Positions 8,998 through 18,137 of a stretch of DNA of 64,000 nucleotides are shown piece by piece. This stretch comes from Streptomyces sp. NBC_01244. GTDB taxonomy: Bacteria > Actinomycetota > Actinomycetes > Streptomycetales > Streptomycetaceae. The position numbers and the translations under genes were made by a program. The stretch covers positions 3,162,001 to 3,226,000 of the forward strand of contig NZ_CP108488.1 of assembly GCF_035987325.1 (NCBI RefSeq), written 5' to 3'. The stretch's first letter is position 1. Every line of letters starts with the position of its first letter. The notes beneath the pieces were generated by a model that searched no databases, was not told the origin of the DNA, and saw nothing but the letters and a program-made list of their open reading frames with translations.

Positions 8998-9423
8998 TCA
9001 GCGCTTGGACTTGGCCGTCTTCGGAGTCGCCAGCTTGGTGGCGGTCCACTCCTTGCCGACGGGGAGACCCTTGGCCAGCGAGAGGCCGGCGGTCTCGGCG
9101 GCCTCGCTGATGTCGCTGGCCTCGACGAAACCGTCCTTGCCGGTCTTGGGAGTCACCAGCAGGATCAGTGCGCCGTCCTCGACCAGCTCGGTCGCATCGA
9201 CCAGGGCGTCCGTCAGGTCGCCGTCGTCCTCCCGGAACCACAGCAGAACCGCGTCTGCGACATCGTCGTAGTCCTCATCGACGAGTTCGGTGACGTGATC
9301 CTCTACGGCATCACGGAATTCCTGATCGACGTCGTCGTCGTAGCCGATCTCCTGGACCACCTGTTCGGACTGGAAACCCAGCCTGGCGGCCAGGTTCTCC
9401 GCGTGGTCCGCGGTCGCGCTCAC
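8998..9423 (-). CDS. DUF3052 conserved actinobacterial protein
   Basis: A 141-aa acidic cytoplasmic protein of the DUF3052 family, with LAARLGFQSEQVVQEIGYDDDVD near the start and a central LVDEDYDDVADAVLLWFREDDGDL. No enzymatic motif is visible. GTG at 9423 is selected because AGGAGG precedes it by 6 nt; an ATG at 9441 overlaps that Shine-Dalgarno. The gene is almost always divergent from aceE in Streptomyces, which hints at a link to central metabolism, but its function is unknown. Confidence 0.88.
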   Translation of the reverse strand: MSATADHAENLAARLGFQSEQVVQEIGYDDDVDQEFRDAVEDHVTELVDEDYDDVADAVLLWFREDDGDLTDALVDATELVEDGALILLVTPKTGKDGFVEASDISEAAETAGLSLAKGLPVGKEWTATKLATPKTAKSKR

Positions 9424-9859
9424 GGGGTGCCTCCTGCTCATGTTCGGTGAATGTTCTTCGGCGGCGCGCGTACGCGCAGCATTGGGCGTAGTCCACACGG
9501 GCGCGGCGGATCGCGCAAGTACCCGGCCGCCGAGACCGTCGAAACGGTGACGATTGCGGCCGTCTCGCCGCAACTTTCAGCCCTTCCGGATGTACCCCTG
9601 GTGATTCATCCCACACCATTCCACCTCATTCGGCACGGCCTCGGGACTTTCGCACCTGTTTGAGGGACGAACGGCCTTGCGAAGGGGGTGATCGACATGG
9701 GCGTAAGGTTGCGGTTTGGGCTCCGTCGTCGCCACAGCCAGCACAATCCCTCCACACTCCAGGGATTACCCAGCGGTAAAGATGACGATTTCTGCCGAGC
9801 GTAAGACCATGGGAGGCGGCGAACCCCAGGCACGACTCCCCCGACAGCGAAGGAACAGC
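9424..9859. promoter_or_regulatory. 436-bp divergent control region between DUF3052 and aceE
   Basis: No gene is seen here. The region must hold the promoters of both genes. An inverted repeat TTACC-N4-GGTAA (9766-9779) lies about 80-95 nt upstream of the aceE start and could be an operator. Candidate ATGs in frame with aceE (for example 9782) lack the Shine-Dalgarno seen at 9860. Confidence 0.4.
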
Positions 9860-12592
9860 GTGGCTTCCGCATCCGATCGCAATCCGATCATCATTGGTGG
9901 CCTGCCGAGTCAGGTACCGGACTTCGATCCGGAAGAGACGCAGGAGTGGCTCGACTCCCTGGACGCCGCGGTCGACGAGCGGGGCCGTGAGCGCGCCCGC
10001 TACCTGATGCTGCGGCTGATGGAGCGGGCCCGCGAGAAGCGCGTGGCCGTGCCCGAGATGCGCTCCACGGACTACGTCAACACGATCGCCACCAAGGACG
10101 AGCCCTTCTTCCCCGGCAACGAGGAGATCGAGCGCAAGGTCCTCAACGCCACCCGGTGGAACGCGGCCGTCATGGTCTCGCGCGCCCAGCGCCCGGGGAT
10201 CGGCGTCGGCGGTCACATCGCCACGTTCGCCTCCTCCGCGTCGCTCTACGACGTGGGCTTCAACCACTTCTTCCGGGGCAAGGACGAGGGCGACGGCGGC
10301 GACCAGATCTTCTTCCAGGGCCACGCCTCACCCGGCATCTACGCCCGCGCCTACCTCCTGGACCGGCTCTCCGAGCAGCAGCTCGACGCGTTCCGCCAGG
10401 AGAAGTCGAAGGCCCCGTACGGCCTCTCCAGCTACCCGCACCCGCGGCTGATGCCGGACTTCTGGGAGTTCCCGACCGTCTCGATGGGCCTCGGCCCGCT
10501 CGGTGCGATCTACCAGGCCCGGATGAACCGGTACATGGAGGCCCGTGGCATCGCGGACACCTCCAAGTCACACGTTTGGGCGTATCTCGGCGACGGCGAG
10601 ATGGACGAGCCCGAGTCGCTCGGCCAGCTCTCCATCGCGGCCCGCGAGCACCTGGACAACCTGACCTTCGTCGTCAACTGCAACCTGCAGCGCCTCGACG
10701 GTCCGGTCCGCGGCAACGGCAAGATCATGCAGGAGCTGGAGTCGCAGTTCCGCGGCGCCGGCTGGAACGTCATCAAGCTGATCTGGGACCGCTCCTGGGA
10801 CCCGCTGCTGGCCCAGGACCGCGACGGCATCCTGGTCAACAAGCTGAACACCACTCCGGACGGCCAGTTCCAGACGTACGCCACCGAGACGGGCGCGTAC
10901 ATCCGCGACCACTTCTTCGGCGGCGACCACCGGCTGCGCGCGATGGTCGAGAACATGACCGACCAGCAGATCCAGCACCTGGGCCGCGGCGGCCACGACC
11001 ACAAGAAGGTCTACGCGGCGTACGCGGCGGCCAAGGCCCACAAGGGCCAGCCGACGGTGATCCTGGCGCAGACGGTCAAGGGCTGGACGCTGGGCCCGAA
11101 CTTCGAGGGCCGCAACGCGACCCACCAGATGAAGAAGCTGACGGCCGACGACCTCAAGCGCTTCCGCGACCGTCTGCACATCCCGATCACGGACGCCCAG
11201 TTGGAGGACGGCGCGCCGCCGTACTACCACCCGGGCCGCAACTCCCCCGAGATCCAGTACATGCACGACCGCCGCAGCGCGCTCGGCGGCTACGTGCCGA
11301 CCCGCGTGGTGCGCGCGAAGCCGCTCCAGCTGCCGGGCGACGCCACGTACGCGGCGGCCAAGAAGGGCTCGGGACAGCAGTCGATCGCCACCACCATGGC
11401 CTTCGTCCGCATCCTGAAGGACCTGATGCGGGACAAGGAGATCGGCAAGCGCTTCGTGCTGATCGCCCCCGACGAGTACCGCACCTTCGGCATGGACGCG
11501 TTCTTCCCGAGCGCCAAGATCTACAACCCGCTGGGCCAGCAGTACGAGGCGGTCGACCGCGACCTGCTGCTCGCGTACAAGGAGTCGCCGACCGGCCAGA
11601 TGCTGCACGACGGCATCTCGGAGGCGGGCTGCACGGCCTCGCTGATCGCCGCGGGTTCGGCGTACGCGACGCACGGCGAGCCGCTGATCCCGGTCTACGT
11701 CTTCTACTCGATGTTCGGTTTCCAGCGCACGGGTGACCAGTTCTGGCAGATGGCGGACCAGCTGGCGCGCGGTTTCGTCCTCGGCGCGACCGCCGGCCGC
11801 ACCACCCTGACGGGTGAGGGCCTGCAGCACGCCGACGGCCACTCCCAGCTGCTGGCCTCGACCAACCCGGGCTGTGTGGCGTACGACCCGGCGTACGGGT
11901 ACGAGATCGCGCACATCGTCAAGGACGGTCTGCGGCGCATGTACGGCCCCGACGCCGAGGACGTCTTCTACTACCTGACGGTCTACAACGAGCCCATCCA
12001 GCACCCGGCCGAGCCGGCCGGCGTGGACGTGGACGGCATCCTCAAGGGCATCCACCGGGTCTCGCAGGGCACCTCCGGCTCCGTCGGGGCGCAGATCATG
12101 GCCTCGGGCGTGGCGGTGCCGTGGGCGCTGGAGGCGCAGCGGATCCTGGCCGCCGAGTGGAACGTCAGGGCGGACGTCTGGTCGGCGACCTCCTGGAACG
12201 AGCTGCGCCGCGAGGCCGTCGCCGTGGAGGAGCACAACCTGCTCCACCCGGAGGAGGAGCAGCGCGTGCCGTACGTGACCACCAAGCTGTCCGGCGCGGA
12301 GGGGCCGTTCGTGGCGGTCTCCGACTGGATGCGGGCGGTCCCGGACCAGATCTCGCGCTGGGTGCCCGGCAAGTACACCTCGCTGGGCGCGGACGGCTTC
12401 GGCTTCGCGGACACGCGGGGCGCGGCCCGGCGCTTCTTCCACATCGACGCTCAGTCGGTGGTCCTCTCGGTGCTGACCGAGCTGGCCAAGGAAGGCAAGA
12501 TCGACCGCTCCGCGCTGAAGCAGGCGATCGACCGGTACCAGCTGCTGGACGTCCGGGCGGCCGACCCGGGCGCGGCCGGGGGCGACGCGTAG
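9860..12592 (+). CDS. aceE: Pyruvate dehydrogenase E1 component (homodimeric type)
   Basis: A 910-aa thiamine-diphosphate-dependent E1 that decarboxylates pyruvate and passes the acetyl group to the lipoyl E2 of the pyruvate dehydrogenase complex. Visible features are the TPP motif [12 protein letters not shown] followed by [17 protein letters not shown], the [27 protein letters not shown] block, and a transketolase-like C-terminal half ([25 protein letters not shown]). The length is close to E. coli AceE (887 aa) with a slightly longer N-terminus. GTG at 9860 is chosen for AAGGA 5 nt upstream. A strong hairpin follows the stop. Confidence 0.97.
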   Translation: MASASDRNPIIIGGLPSQVPDFDPEETQEWLDSLDAAVDERGRERARYLMLRLMERAREKRVAVPEMRSTDYVNTIATKDEPFFPGNEEIERKVLNATRWNAAVMVSRAQRPGIGVGGHIATFASSASLYDVGFNHFFRGKDEGDGGDQIFFQGHASPGIYARAYLLDRLSEQQLDAFRQEKSKAPYGLSSYPHPRLMPDFWEFPTVSMGLGPLGAIYQARMNRYMEARGIADTSKSHVWAYLGDGEMDEPESLGQLSIAAREHLDNLTFVVNCNLQRLDGPVRGNGKIMQELESQFRGAGWNVIKLIWDRSWDPLLAQDRDGILVNKLNTTPDGQFQTYATETGAYIRDHFFGGDHRLRAMVENMTDQQIQHLGRGGHDHKKVYAAYAAAKAHKGQPTVILAQTVKGWTLGPNFEGRNATHQMKKLTADDLKRFRDRLHIPITDAQLEDGAPPYYHPGRNSPEIQYMHDRRSALGGYVPTRVVRAKPLQLPGDATYAAAKKGSGQQSIATTMAFVRILKDLMRDKEIGKRFVLIAPDEYRTFGMDAFFPSAKIYNPLGQQYEAVDRDLLLAYKESPTGQMLHDGISEAGCTASLIAAGSAYATHGEPLIPVYVFYSMFGFQRTGDQFWQMADQLARGFVLGATAGRTTLTGEGLQHADGHSQLLASTNPGCVAYDPAYGYEIAHIVKDGLRRMYGPDAEDVFYYLTVYNEPIQHPAEPAGVDVDGILKGIHRVSQGTSGSVGAQIMASGVAVPWALEAQRILAAEWNVRADVWSATSWNELRREAVAVEEHNLLHPEEEQRVPYVTTKLSGAEGPFVAVSDWMRAVPDQISRWVPGKYTSLGADGFGFADTRGAARRFFHIDAQSVVLSVLTELAKEGKIDRSALKQAIDRYQLLDVRAADPGAAGGDA

Positions 12593-12603
12593 CCGTCTCT
12601 TGC

Positions 12604-12643
12604 GGTGAGGGGCGCCGGGACACCTGTCCCGGCGCCCCTCACC
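12604..12643 (+). terminator. Terminator of aceE
   Basis: An almost perfect 19-bp palindrome (GGTGAGGGGCGCCGGGACA and its complement, 2-nt centre) begins 12 nt after the aceE stop. It is followed by a pyrimidine-rich CGTTCCTT. Confidence 0.8.
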
Positions 12644-12650
12644 CGTTCCT

Positions 12651-12663
12651 TACGATGCTCCGC
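12651..12663 (+). promoter_or_regulatory. Leaderless-type -10 box for the ion-channel gene
   Basis: TACGAT lies 7 nt before ATG 12664 and no Shine-Dalgarno is present. This is the layout of a promoter whose transcript starts at the initiation codon. Confidence 0.55.
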
Positions 12664-13491
12664 ATGAAGCAACCCTCTCCCCAGGCGCGGTGGGAGCGCC
12701 GGACGCAGACCCCGCTGCTGGTGCTCGCCCTGGGTTTCGCCGTGGCCTACGCGGTGCCCATCGTCCTGCCCGACGCGAGCCCGGCGGTGCACAGCGCCTG
12801 CAGGCACGCCGAGTGGGTGGTGTGGGCCGCCTTCGCCGCCGACTACCTGGTGCGGCTGGGCCTGGCGCACTCGAAGAGGGCCTTCGTACGGACCCACTGG
12901 CTGGACCTGATGGCGGTGGTGCTGCCGATGATCCAGCCGCTGCGGCTGCTGCGCGTGGTCTCCACCCTGATGCTCGTGGGGCGGCGCGCGCGGATGGCCC
13001 CGCAGATCCGGCTCACCACGTACGTGGCGGGCTCGGTGGTCGGGCTGCTGATGTTCGGCTCGCTGGCGGTGCTGAGCGTGGAGCGGGACGCCCCCGACGG
13101 CAACATCAAGAACCTCGGGGACGCGCTGTGGTGGTCGGTGACCACGATGACGACGGTCGGCTACGGGGACCACTCCCCCACCACCGGGCTCGGCCGGCTG
13201 CTGGCGGTGGGGCTGATGCTGTCCGGGATCGCGCTGCTGGGTGTGGTGACCGCCAACATCGCGGCCTGGTTCATCTCCCGCTTCGAGCGCGACGACCTGG
13301 TGGAGCGCGCCCAGACGGCGGCGATCTCCGAACTGACGGCGGAGGTACGGGCCCTGCGTGCCGAGGTAGCCCGGCTCGGCGGACCGGCCCCCGCCGGAGC
13401 CGGCGTGCCCGCCCCGGGCACCCGGGGCGGGACGGCCGAGCCGGCCGGGGCGGTCCAGGCGGGCGGCGCCGTCAGCGCTCCCACACCTTGA
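12664..13491 (+). CDS. Voltage-gated-type potassium channel protein
   Basis: A 275-aa membrane protein with the K+ selectivity filter TTMTTVGYGDHSP and a six-segment layout. Early hydrophobic helices (PLLVLALGFAVAYAVPIVL, WVVWAAFAADYLVRL) come first. A weakly basic S4-like helix (RLLRVVSTLMLVGRRAR), a pore-flanking helix and the final LLAVGLMLSGIALLGVVTANIAAWF follow. The C-terminus has a short coiled-coil-like stretch (LTAEVRALRAEVARL) then a Gly/Pro/Ala-rich tail. Few S4 arginines suggest weak voltage sensing. Its 3' end overlaps the convergent I36 gene by 20 nt. Confidence 0.88.
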   Translation: MKQPSPQARWERRTQTPLLVLALGFAVAYAVPIVLPDASPAVHSACRHAEWVVWAAFAADYLVRLGLAHSKRAFVRTHWLDLMAVVLPMIQPLRLLRVVSTLMLVGRRARMAPQIRLTTYVAGSVVGLLMFGSLAVLSVERDAPDGNIKNLGDALWWSVTTMTTVGYGDHSPTTGLGRLLAVGLMLSGIALLGVVTANIAAWFISRFERDDLVERAQTAAISELTAEVRALRAEVARLGGPAPAGAGVPAPGTRGGTAEPAGAVQAGGAVSAPTP

Positions 13492-14026
13492 ACGCCCTGA
13501 CCTGGTAAGGCGACTGGGGCAGCCACACCCCGTCGCCCGGGTAGGTCTGGAACTCGCCCGTCTCGGCGCATTCGGCCGACTGGTAGGTGGTGACCGGCCG
13601 GCCGGTCCGGTTGGTGAGGGACTGGGCGGTGGTCCCGGCGGGCAGGGCGGTGCAGCTGTTGATGTCGAGGGTGCTGAGCTCGTGGGTCGTGCGGGCGCCC
13701 TTGAACTCCGGCTTCGCCCACAGGCACAGCTGCCCGGTGGCGCAGGCCCCGAGCGCCGGCGGCCCGGCGGCCCGCCCCTTCGTCCGCCCGGAGGCCCGTA
13801 CGGGAGCCGGAGCGTCGGCCCGGGCCCGCCCGGGAGCCTGGGCCCGGGGCTGCGCGTGTGCCTGCGCCTGGGCAGGGATCAGGGCCGGTGCCTGCACCGG
13901 CGTACGGCCCGGGGCGCGGCCCGCCGCGTGGGCGGATTCCGCGGTGCCCGGGATCAGCAGGGTGGCGGCGAGAACGGCGGCCGTGGCGGCGGTGCGCCCG
14001 GAGAAAGTATTGCTCCACGTACGCAT
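13472..14026 (-). CDS. Secreted peptidase-inhibitor I36-type protein
   Basis: A 184-aa exported protein. A signal peptide (basic N-terminus, TAATAAVLAATLLIPG, AHA cleavage region) is followed by a long Ala/Pro/Arg/Gln-rich linker. The C-terminal beta/gamma-crystallin-like I36 domain contains LCLWAKPEFKGARTTHEL and four cysteines likely to form disulfides. I36 proteins include Streptomyces metalloprotease inhibitors; inhibition here is inferred from the family only. Confidence 0.75.
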   Translation of the reverse strand: MRTWSNTFSGRTAATAAVLAATLLIPGTAESAHAAGRAPGRTPVQAPALIPAQAQAHAQPRAQAPGRARADAPAPVRASGRTKGRAAGPPALGACATGQLCLWAKPEFKGARTTHELSTLDINSCTALPAGTTAQSLTNRTGRPVTTYQSAECAETGEFQTYPGDGVWLPQSPYQVRAFKVWER

Positions 14027-14298
14027 GACGGGTCAACTCCTGGTGGACGTACGGGCCCCGGACCGTTTCCGGAAGCTCCGTCGGCACCACGCTGACCTGC
14101 GCGGACGTCCCGGCGGAAGGGGCCGCGAGCGGGTCCACCCTGATAGGCGACAGCCCCGCCGGAACCGTCCGGCGGGGCTGCCCGGGCCCCGGAGTTGACG
14201 CCTCCGCGACCACCGTGACCGCCACGGCCGCGCGGCCGGAGGCACAGCGCCAGCGGGGCACTGCGTCCGGACGGGCGGCCGGGACGGAGCCAACGGGG
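14027..14298. other. Intergenic region between the MFS exporter and the I36 gene
   Basis: A 272-bp non-coding stretch. It contains the hairpin at 14151-14180 and presumably the promoter of the I36 gene. No credible reading frame is seen. Confidence 0.5.
14151..14180 (-). terminator. Hairpin downstream of the QacA-type exporter gene
   Basis: A 13-bp perfect stem (CAGCCCCGCCGGA / TCCGGCGGGGCTG) with loop ACCG, about 120 nt past the stop at 14299. Confidence 0.55.
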
Positions 14299-15915
14299 CT
14301 AGATGTGGGCCGCGCCCGCCCCCGCCTCCGCGTTCTCGCCGCGCTTGGTGAAGCCGGCCACGACCGCGGCCAGGACCGCGACCACTCCGGCGACGGTGAA
14401 GGCGGTGCTCATCCCTGACACGAACGTGTCGTGCGCGACCCCCGTGATGGTCGCCGCGAGCTGCTCGGGCGCCTCCGGCGGGATCGGGGCGATGCCGACC
14501 TGGATGCCCTTCTCCGCGAGGTCCGCCTGTTCCGGGGTGAGCGACGGCAGCCCGGCCCCGGCCCAGTTGCCCTCGAAGACGCTGCCGACCTTGCTCGCCA
14601 TGACCGCGCCGAGCACGGCGGTGCCCAGACTGCCGCCGACCTGCATGGCGGCCTGCTGGAGCCCGCCGGCCACGCCCGAGAGCTCCAGCGGGGCGTTGCC
14701 GACGATTACCTCGGTGGCGCCGACCATGACCGGCGCGAGCCCGAGGCCCATCAGGGCGAACCACAGGGACATGGTGGGGGTGGAGGTGCCCGGCGTCAGC
14801 TGGGCCATCCCGAAGCAGGCGACGGCGGTGGCGACCATGCCCGCGACCAGCGGCGGCCGCGGGCCGACCTTGGTGATGGCGAGGCCCGCCAGCGGCGATC
14901 CGATGATCATCATCCCGGTCAGCGGCAGCAGGTGCAGGCCGCTGTCGACGGGGCTCATGCCGTGGACGTTCTGCAGGTAGAAGGTGACGAAGAACAGCCC
15001 GCCCATGAAGGCGAAGGCCATCAGGACCATCAGCACCGTGCCCGCGGACAGCGGCAGCGAGCGGAACATCCCGAGCGGGATCAGCGGCTCGGAGACGGAG
15101 TTCTCCCAGAGGGCGAAGGCCACGAAGCACAGCACGGACCCGCCGAGGAAGGCCAGGGTCTTGGCGTCCCCCCAGCCCCATTCGGAGGCCTTGATCAGCG
15201 CCCAGATCAGCGAGAACATGCCGACCGACAGCAGCAGGATGCCCAGGACGTCGAAGGAGCGCGGGGCGTTCTCGGCCCGGTGGTCGACCAGGATGAACAG
15301 GCCGAAGGCGAGCGCGACGATGCCGACGGGCACGTTGATGAAGAAGACCGACTGCCAGCTCACGTTCTCGACGAGCAGACCGCCGACGATCGGCCCGGCG
15401 GCGGTCGAGGCGCCGATGACCATGCCCCAGATGCCGATGGCCATGTTGAGCTTCTCGGCCGGGAAGGTCGCGCGCAGCAGGCCCAGCGCGGCGGGCATCA
15501 GCAGTGCTCCGAAGACGCCCTGCGCGACGCGGAAGCCGATGACGAGCTCGACTCCGCCGGAGAGACCGATGGCCGCCGAGGAGACGGCGAAACCGGCGAT
15601 GCCTATGAGGAAGGTCTGGCGGTGGCCGAAGCGGTCGCCGAGCTTGCCGGCGGTGATGAGGGAGACCGCGAGGGCGAGCAGGTAGCCGTTGGTGATCCAC
15701 TGGACGTCGGCGAGCGAGGCGCCGAGGTCCTTCTGGATGGCCGGGTTGGCGACGGCGACGATCGTGCCGTCGAGGGTGACCATCATGACGCCGATCGCGA
15801 CGGCGAACAGGGTGAGCCACGGGTGGCCCCGGAGGCCCGTACGGCCCGGCGGGGGGACCGGTTCCTTGCTGAGCGAGAGCGCGTCATCGCCGTCGACGGT
15901 GATCTGACTAGTCAT
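14299..15915 (-). CDS. DHA2-family (EmrB/QacA) MFS drug exporter
   Basis: A 538-aa transporter with about 14 hydrophobic segments. It has the MFS motif GKLGDRFGHRQ after TM2 and the drug-antiporter motif C-like segment GPIVGGLLVENVSWQSVFFINVPVG. It is predicted to export hydrophobic drugs by proton antiport. The gene is divergent from a TetR regulator and the intergenic region carries two related inverted repeats, which points to TetR control of drug-inducible efflux. The substrate cannot be told from sequence. Confidence 0.92.
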   Translation of the reverse strand: MTSQITVDGDDALSLSKEPVPPPGRTGLRGHPWLTLFAVAIGVMMVTLDGTIVAVANPAIQKDLGASLADVQWITNGYLLALAVSLITAGKLGDRFGHRQTFLIGIAGFAVSSAAIGLSGGVELVIGFRVAQGVFGALLMPAALGLLRATFPAEKLNMAIGIWGMVIGASTAAGPIVGGLLVENVSWQSVFFINVPVGIVALAFGLFILVDHRAENAPRSFDVLGILLLSVGMFSLIWALIKASEWGWGDAKTLAFLGGSVLCFVAFALWENSVSEPLIPLGMFRSLPLSAGTVLMVLMAFAFMGGLFFVTFYLQNVHGMSPVDSGLHLLPLTGMMIIGSPLAGLAITKVGPRPPLVAGMVATAVACFGMAQLTPGTSTPTMSLWFALMGLGLAPVMVGATEVIVGNAPLELSGVAGGLQQAAMQVGGSLGTAVLGAVMASKVGSVFEGNWAGAGLPSLTPEQADLAEKGIQVGIAPIPPEAPEQLAATITGVAHDTFVSGMSTAFTVAGVVAVLAAVVAGFTKRGENAEAGAGAAHI

Positions 15916-15926
15916 GCGAACAGGTT

Positions 15927-15978
15927 AGTGACAGCGACTGACACTTCACAGGCCGGTTCGTCAGACAGCCACTGTCAG
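15927..15978. promoter_or_regulatory. Two candidate TetR operators between the exporter and its regulator
   Basis: Two related imperfect palindromes share TGACAG/CTGTCA-like half sites. One is AGTGACAG-CGA-CTGACACT (15927-15945) and the other is CAGACAG-CCA-CTGTCAG (15962-15978). Their centres are 34 bp apart, between the divergent starts. Confidence 0.55.
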
Positions 15979-15990
15979 GTCCGTCACAGG

Positions 15991-16003
15991 TACCCTGACC
16001 GCC
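15991..16003 (+). promoter_or_regulatory. Leaderless-type -10 box for the TetR gene
   Basis: TACCCT lies 7 nt before GTG 16004 and no Shine-Dalgarno is seen. It lies just downstream of the second candidate operator. Confidence 0.5.
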
Positions 16004-16666
16004 GTGATGACCGATCAGCGGCCCGCGCCCGCACCGGCCGCCGGACTGCGCGAGCGCAAGAAACAGCGCACGCGCGACGCACTGCTGCGCGCTGCCCTCC
16101 TCCTCTTCATCGCGCAGGGGTACGAGGAGACGACCGTCGACGAGATCACCGACGCCGTGGACGTCTCCCAGCGCACCTTCTTCCGGTACTTCGCCAACAA
16201 GGAAGAGGTCGCCTTCGCCGTCCAGGACCTGGTCGAATCCCATTTCGTCGCGGCGCTGCGCGCGCGCCCGCCCGCCGAGGGCCCCTTCGAGGCCATGCGC
16301 TCCGCCGTGCTCGACGCCTGGGACACCGTCGACGAGGCCATTTCGGACCTGGTCCCCATCGACCTGTACATGCGCAGCTACCGGCTGATCGAGTCCACCC
16401 CGGCCCTGCTCGCCGTGCACCTGCGCCGCTCCACCGAACTGGAGGAGCAGATCGCCCGGCTGATAGCCGAGCGCGAGGGCCTCGACGTGGACGCCGACCC
16501 GCGCCCGCGGGTGGCCGTCGCCGCGTTCACGGGCGTGATGCGCGTCACCGGCCGGCTCTGGGGACAGGGCGAGGACATCAGCGTGGCCACCATCCGGCGG
16601 ATGACCGAGGTCTACCTCGACCAGATCGGCCCGGCACTGGCCGCCGACTGGCGGCGGCCAGCCTGA
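16004..16666 (+). CDS. TetR/AcrR-family repressor of the adjacent exporter
   Basis: A 220-aa regulator. The N-terminal HTH spans residues about 18-65 (TRDALLRAALLLFIAQGYEETTVDEITDAVDVSQRTFFRYFANKEE in register), followed by a variable helical ligand domain. The start codons GTG 16004 and ATG 16007 are adjacent; GTG is favoured by its distance to the TACCCT box. It likely represses the divergent QacA-type pump and itself through the paired operators. Confidence 0.9.
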   Translation: MMTDQRPAPAPAAGLRERKKQRTRDALLRAALLLFIAQGYEETTVDEITDAVDVSQRTFFRYFANKEEVAFAVQDLVESHFVAALRARPPAEGPFEAMRSAVLDAWDTVDEAISDLVPIDLYMRSYRLIESTPALLAVHLRRSTELEEQIARLIAEREGLDVDADPRPRVAVAAFTGVMRVTGRLWGQGEDISVATIRRMTEVYLDQIGPALAADWRRPA

Positions 16667-16814
16667 CCGGCGCGGTTGTCTCCCCGCCGGGCGAAGCTCC
16701 CGTACGGCACGGGTGCCCGCACGCGGGTCCCGTACGGGCGCATCCGCCGGCGGGGCGTCCCACGGTCGGCGGTGACTCCCGTCACCCGGCGCGCAGGCAG
16801 CCGCCGAGGTCTCC

Positions 16815-16827
16815 TAGGCTGGGCGCA
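16815..16827 (+). promoter_or_regulatory. Leaderless-type -10 box for the DUF1023-type hydrolase
   Basis: TAGGCT lies 7 nt before GTG 16828; no Shine-Dalgarno is present. Confidence 0.5.
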
Positions 16828-18063
16828 GTGAACCTGCCCGGCCCCGCCCACACCCACTCCGCCGACGCCCCCGCGCGCCCGGCCGCCCTGCGCGCCCTGC
16901 TCGCGCTGGCGGTGGTCTTCCTGATGCTCACGACCACGGGCTGGACCGCCGTCTACCGGCCCGCGAGCGGGGCTTCCCCGCGCGAGGCCGCGCTCGCCTC
17001 CTGGACCGGATCGCGTTTCGAGGGCCGGCTCCTGCCCGCCGCCGACGCCCCGCCGCCCGTGGTGGCACGGTTCTTCGCGCGGCTCGACGGCGCCCAGCGC
17101 GCCCGGCTCGCCGAGGGCCACCCGCTCGTGGTCGGCAATCTCGACGGCGCGCCGCCCAGCGTCCGCTACCGGGCCAACCGGATGTCCCTGCAGGAGGCCG
17201 CGCGGGTCGAGGCCGCCCGCGCGCACGACATCACGCTGGCCCCCGTCGACCGCGCCACCGCGGCCCGGCGCTCCCACCGCTTCGAGTCCCTCGCCGAGCC
17301 CGGCCGGCAGATCCTCGTCTTCGACCCCACCGGCGGCGGCCTCGCGGCCGAGGTCTTCGGCGACCTCGGCGAGGCCCGCCGGGTCTCGGTGGTCGTCCCC
17401 GGGGTCGACACCGACGCGCTCACCTTCGAGCGCACGGTGCGTCGGCTGACCTCCCCCGTCGGCATGGCGGAGTCCCTCTACGAGGCCGAGCGCGCGGCCG
17501 CCCCGGCCGGCCGGACCGCGGTCATCGCCTGGGCCGGCTACACCGCCCCGACCGGCGTCGGCATGGACGCGGCGACCGGGCGCCTCGCCGTGGACGGCGC
17601 GGCCCGGCTGCGCTCGCTGACCTCCGCGCTGCCCGGGCGGGCGAGCGTGGCACTGTTCTGCCACAGCTACGGCTCGGTGGTGTGCGGGGTGGCCGCCCAC
17701 GAACTGCCGCACCGGGTCACGGACATCGTGGTGGCGGGCAGCCCCGGAATGCGCGCCGCGAACGCCGGTGAACTGGGCACCTCGGCGCGGGTGTGGGCGA
17801 TGCGGGACGCCGGTGACTGGATCGCCGACGTACCCCACCTGGAGTTCGGGGGCCTGGGCCACGGCGCGGATCCGGTCTCCGGGGAGTTCGGCGCACGGGT
17901 GCTGTCGGCGGCCGGAGCCAAGAGCCACACCGGCTACTTCGAGCCAGGGACCGAATCCCTGGACAACTTCGCCAAAATCGGAACCGGGGCGTTCGGTTCC
18001 ACGGTGTGCGCCACCGGGGACGACACGTGCCGACGCGGGACATCCGCGACGGAAGGCTCCTGA
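16828..18063 (+). CDS. Membrane-anchored alpha/beta hydrolase (DUF1023 type)
   Basis: A 411-aa protein. A hydrophobic N-terminal segment (ALRALLALAVVFLMLTTTGW) serves as signal anchor. A long helical region follows, then an alpha/beta-hydrolase core with nucleophile elbow FCHSYGSVVCG, as in the DUF1023 (Abhydrolase_8) family common in actinomycetes. The late DVPHLEFGGLGHG and AKSHTGYF stretches would supply the acid and His. Substrate unknown; an esterase or peptidase acting at the outer membrane face is plausible. GTG 16828 is supported by the -10-like box. Confidence 0.82.
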   Translation: MNLPGPAHTHSADAPARPAALRALLALAVVFLMLTTTGWTAVYRPASGASPREAALASWTGSRFEGRLLPAADAPPPVVARFFARLDGAQRARLAEGHPLVVGNLDGAPPSVRYRANRMSLQEAARVEAARAHDITLAPVDRATAARRSHRFESLAEPGRQILVFDPTGGGLAAEVFGDLGEARRVSVVVPGVDTDALTFERTVRRLTSPVGMAESLYEAERAAAPAGRTAVIAWAGYTAPTGVGMDAATGRLAVDGAARLRSLTSALPGRASVALFCHSYGSVVCGVAAHELPHRVTDIVVAGSPGMRAANAGELGTSARVWAMRDAGDWIADVPHLEFGGLGHGADPVSGEFGARVLSAAGAKSHTGYFEPGTESLDNFAKIGTGAFGSTVCATGDDTCRRGTSATEGS

Positions 18064-18100
18064 CCCGCTCGGCCGACCCGAAATCGGACCTCACAGCGGG

Positions 18101-18122
18101 GGGACGCACGGGGGTGCGTCCC
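18101..18122 (+). terminator. Terminator of the DUF1023-type hydrolase gene
   Basis: A 9-bp perfect stem GGGACGCAC / GTGCGTCCC with a GGGG loop and a following TTT. The -10 box of the next gene starts only 3 nt later, so the hairpin occupies the next promoter's -35 region. Confidence 0.65.
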
Positions 18123-18124
18123 TT

Positions 18125-18137
18125 TACGATGTGCCGC
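18125..18137 (+). promoter_or_regulatory. Leaderless-type -10 box for the DUF4429 gene
   Basis: TACGAT lies 7 nt before ATG 18138, directly behind the preceding terminator hairpin. Confidence 0.55.

Noticed and set aside
14431..16827. In-frame upstream extension of the DUF1023-type hydrolase gene across the exporter and TetR genes
   Set aside because: No stop happens to occur in that frame, but the translation is low-complexity and opposite or overlapping to well-supported genes; GTG 16828 has a -10 box and precedes the signal anchor.
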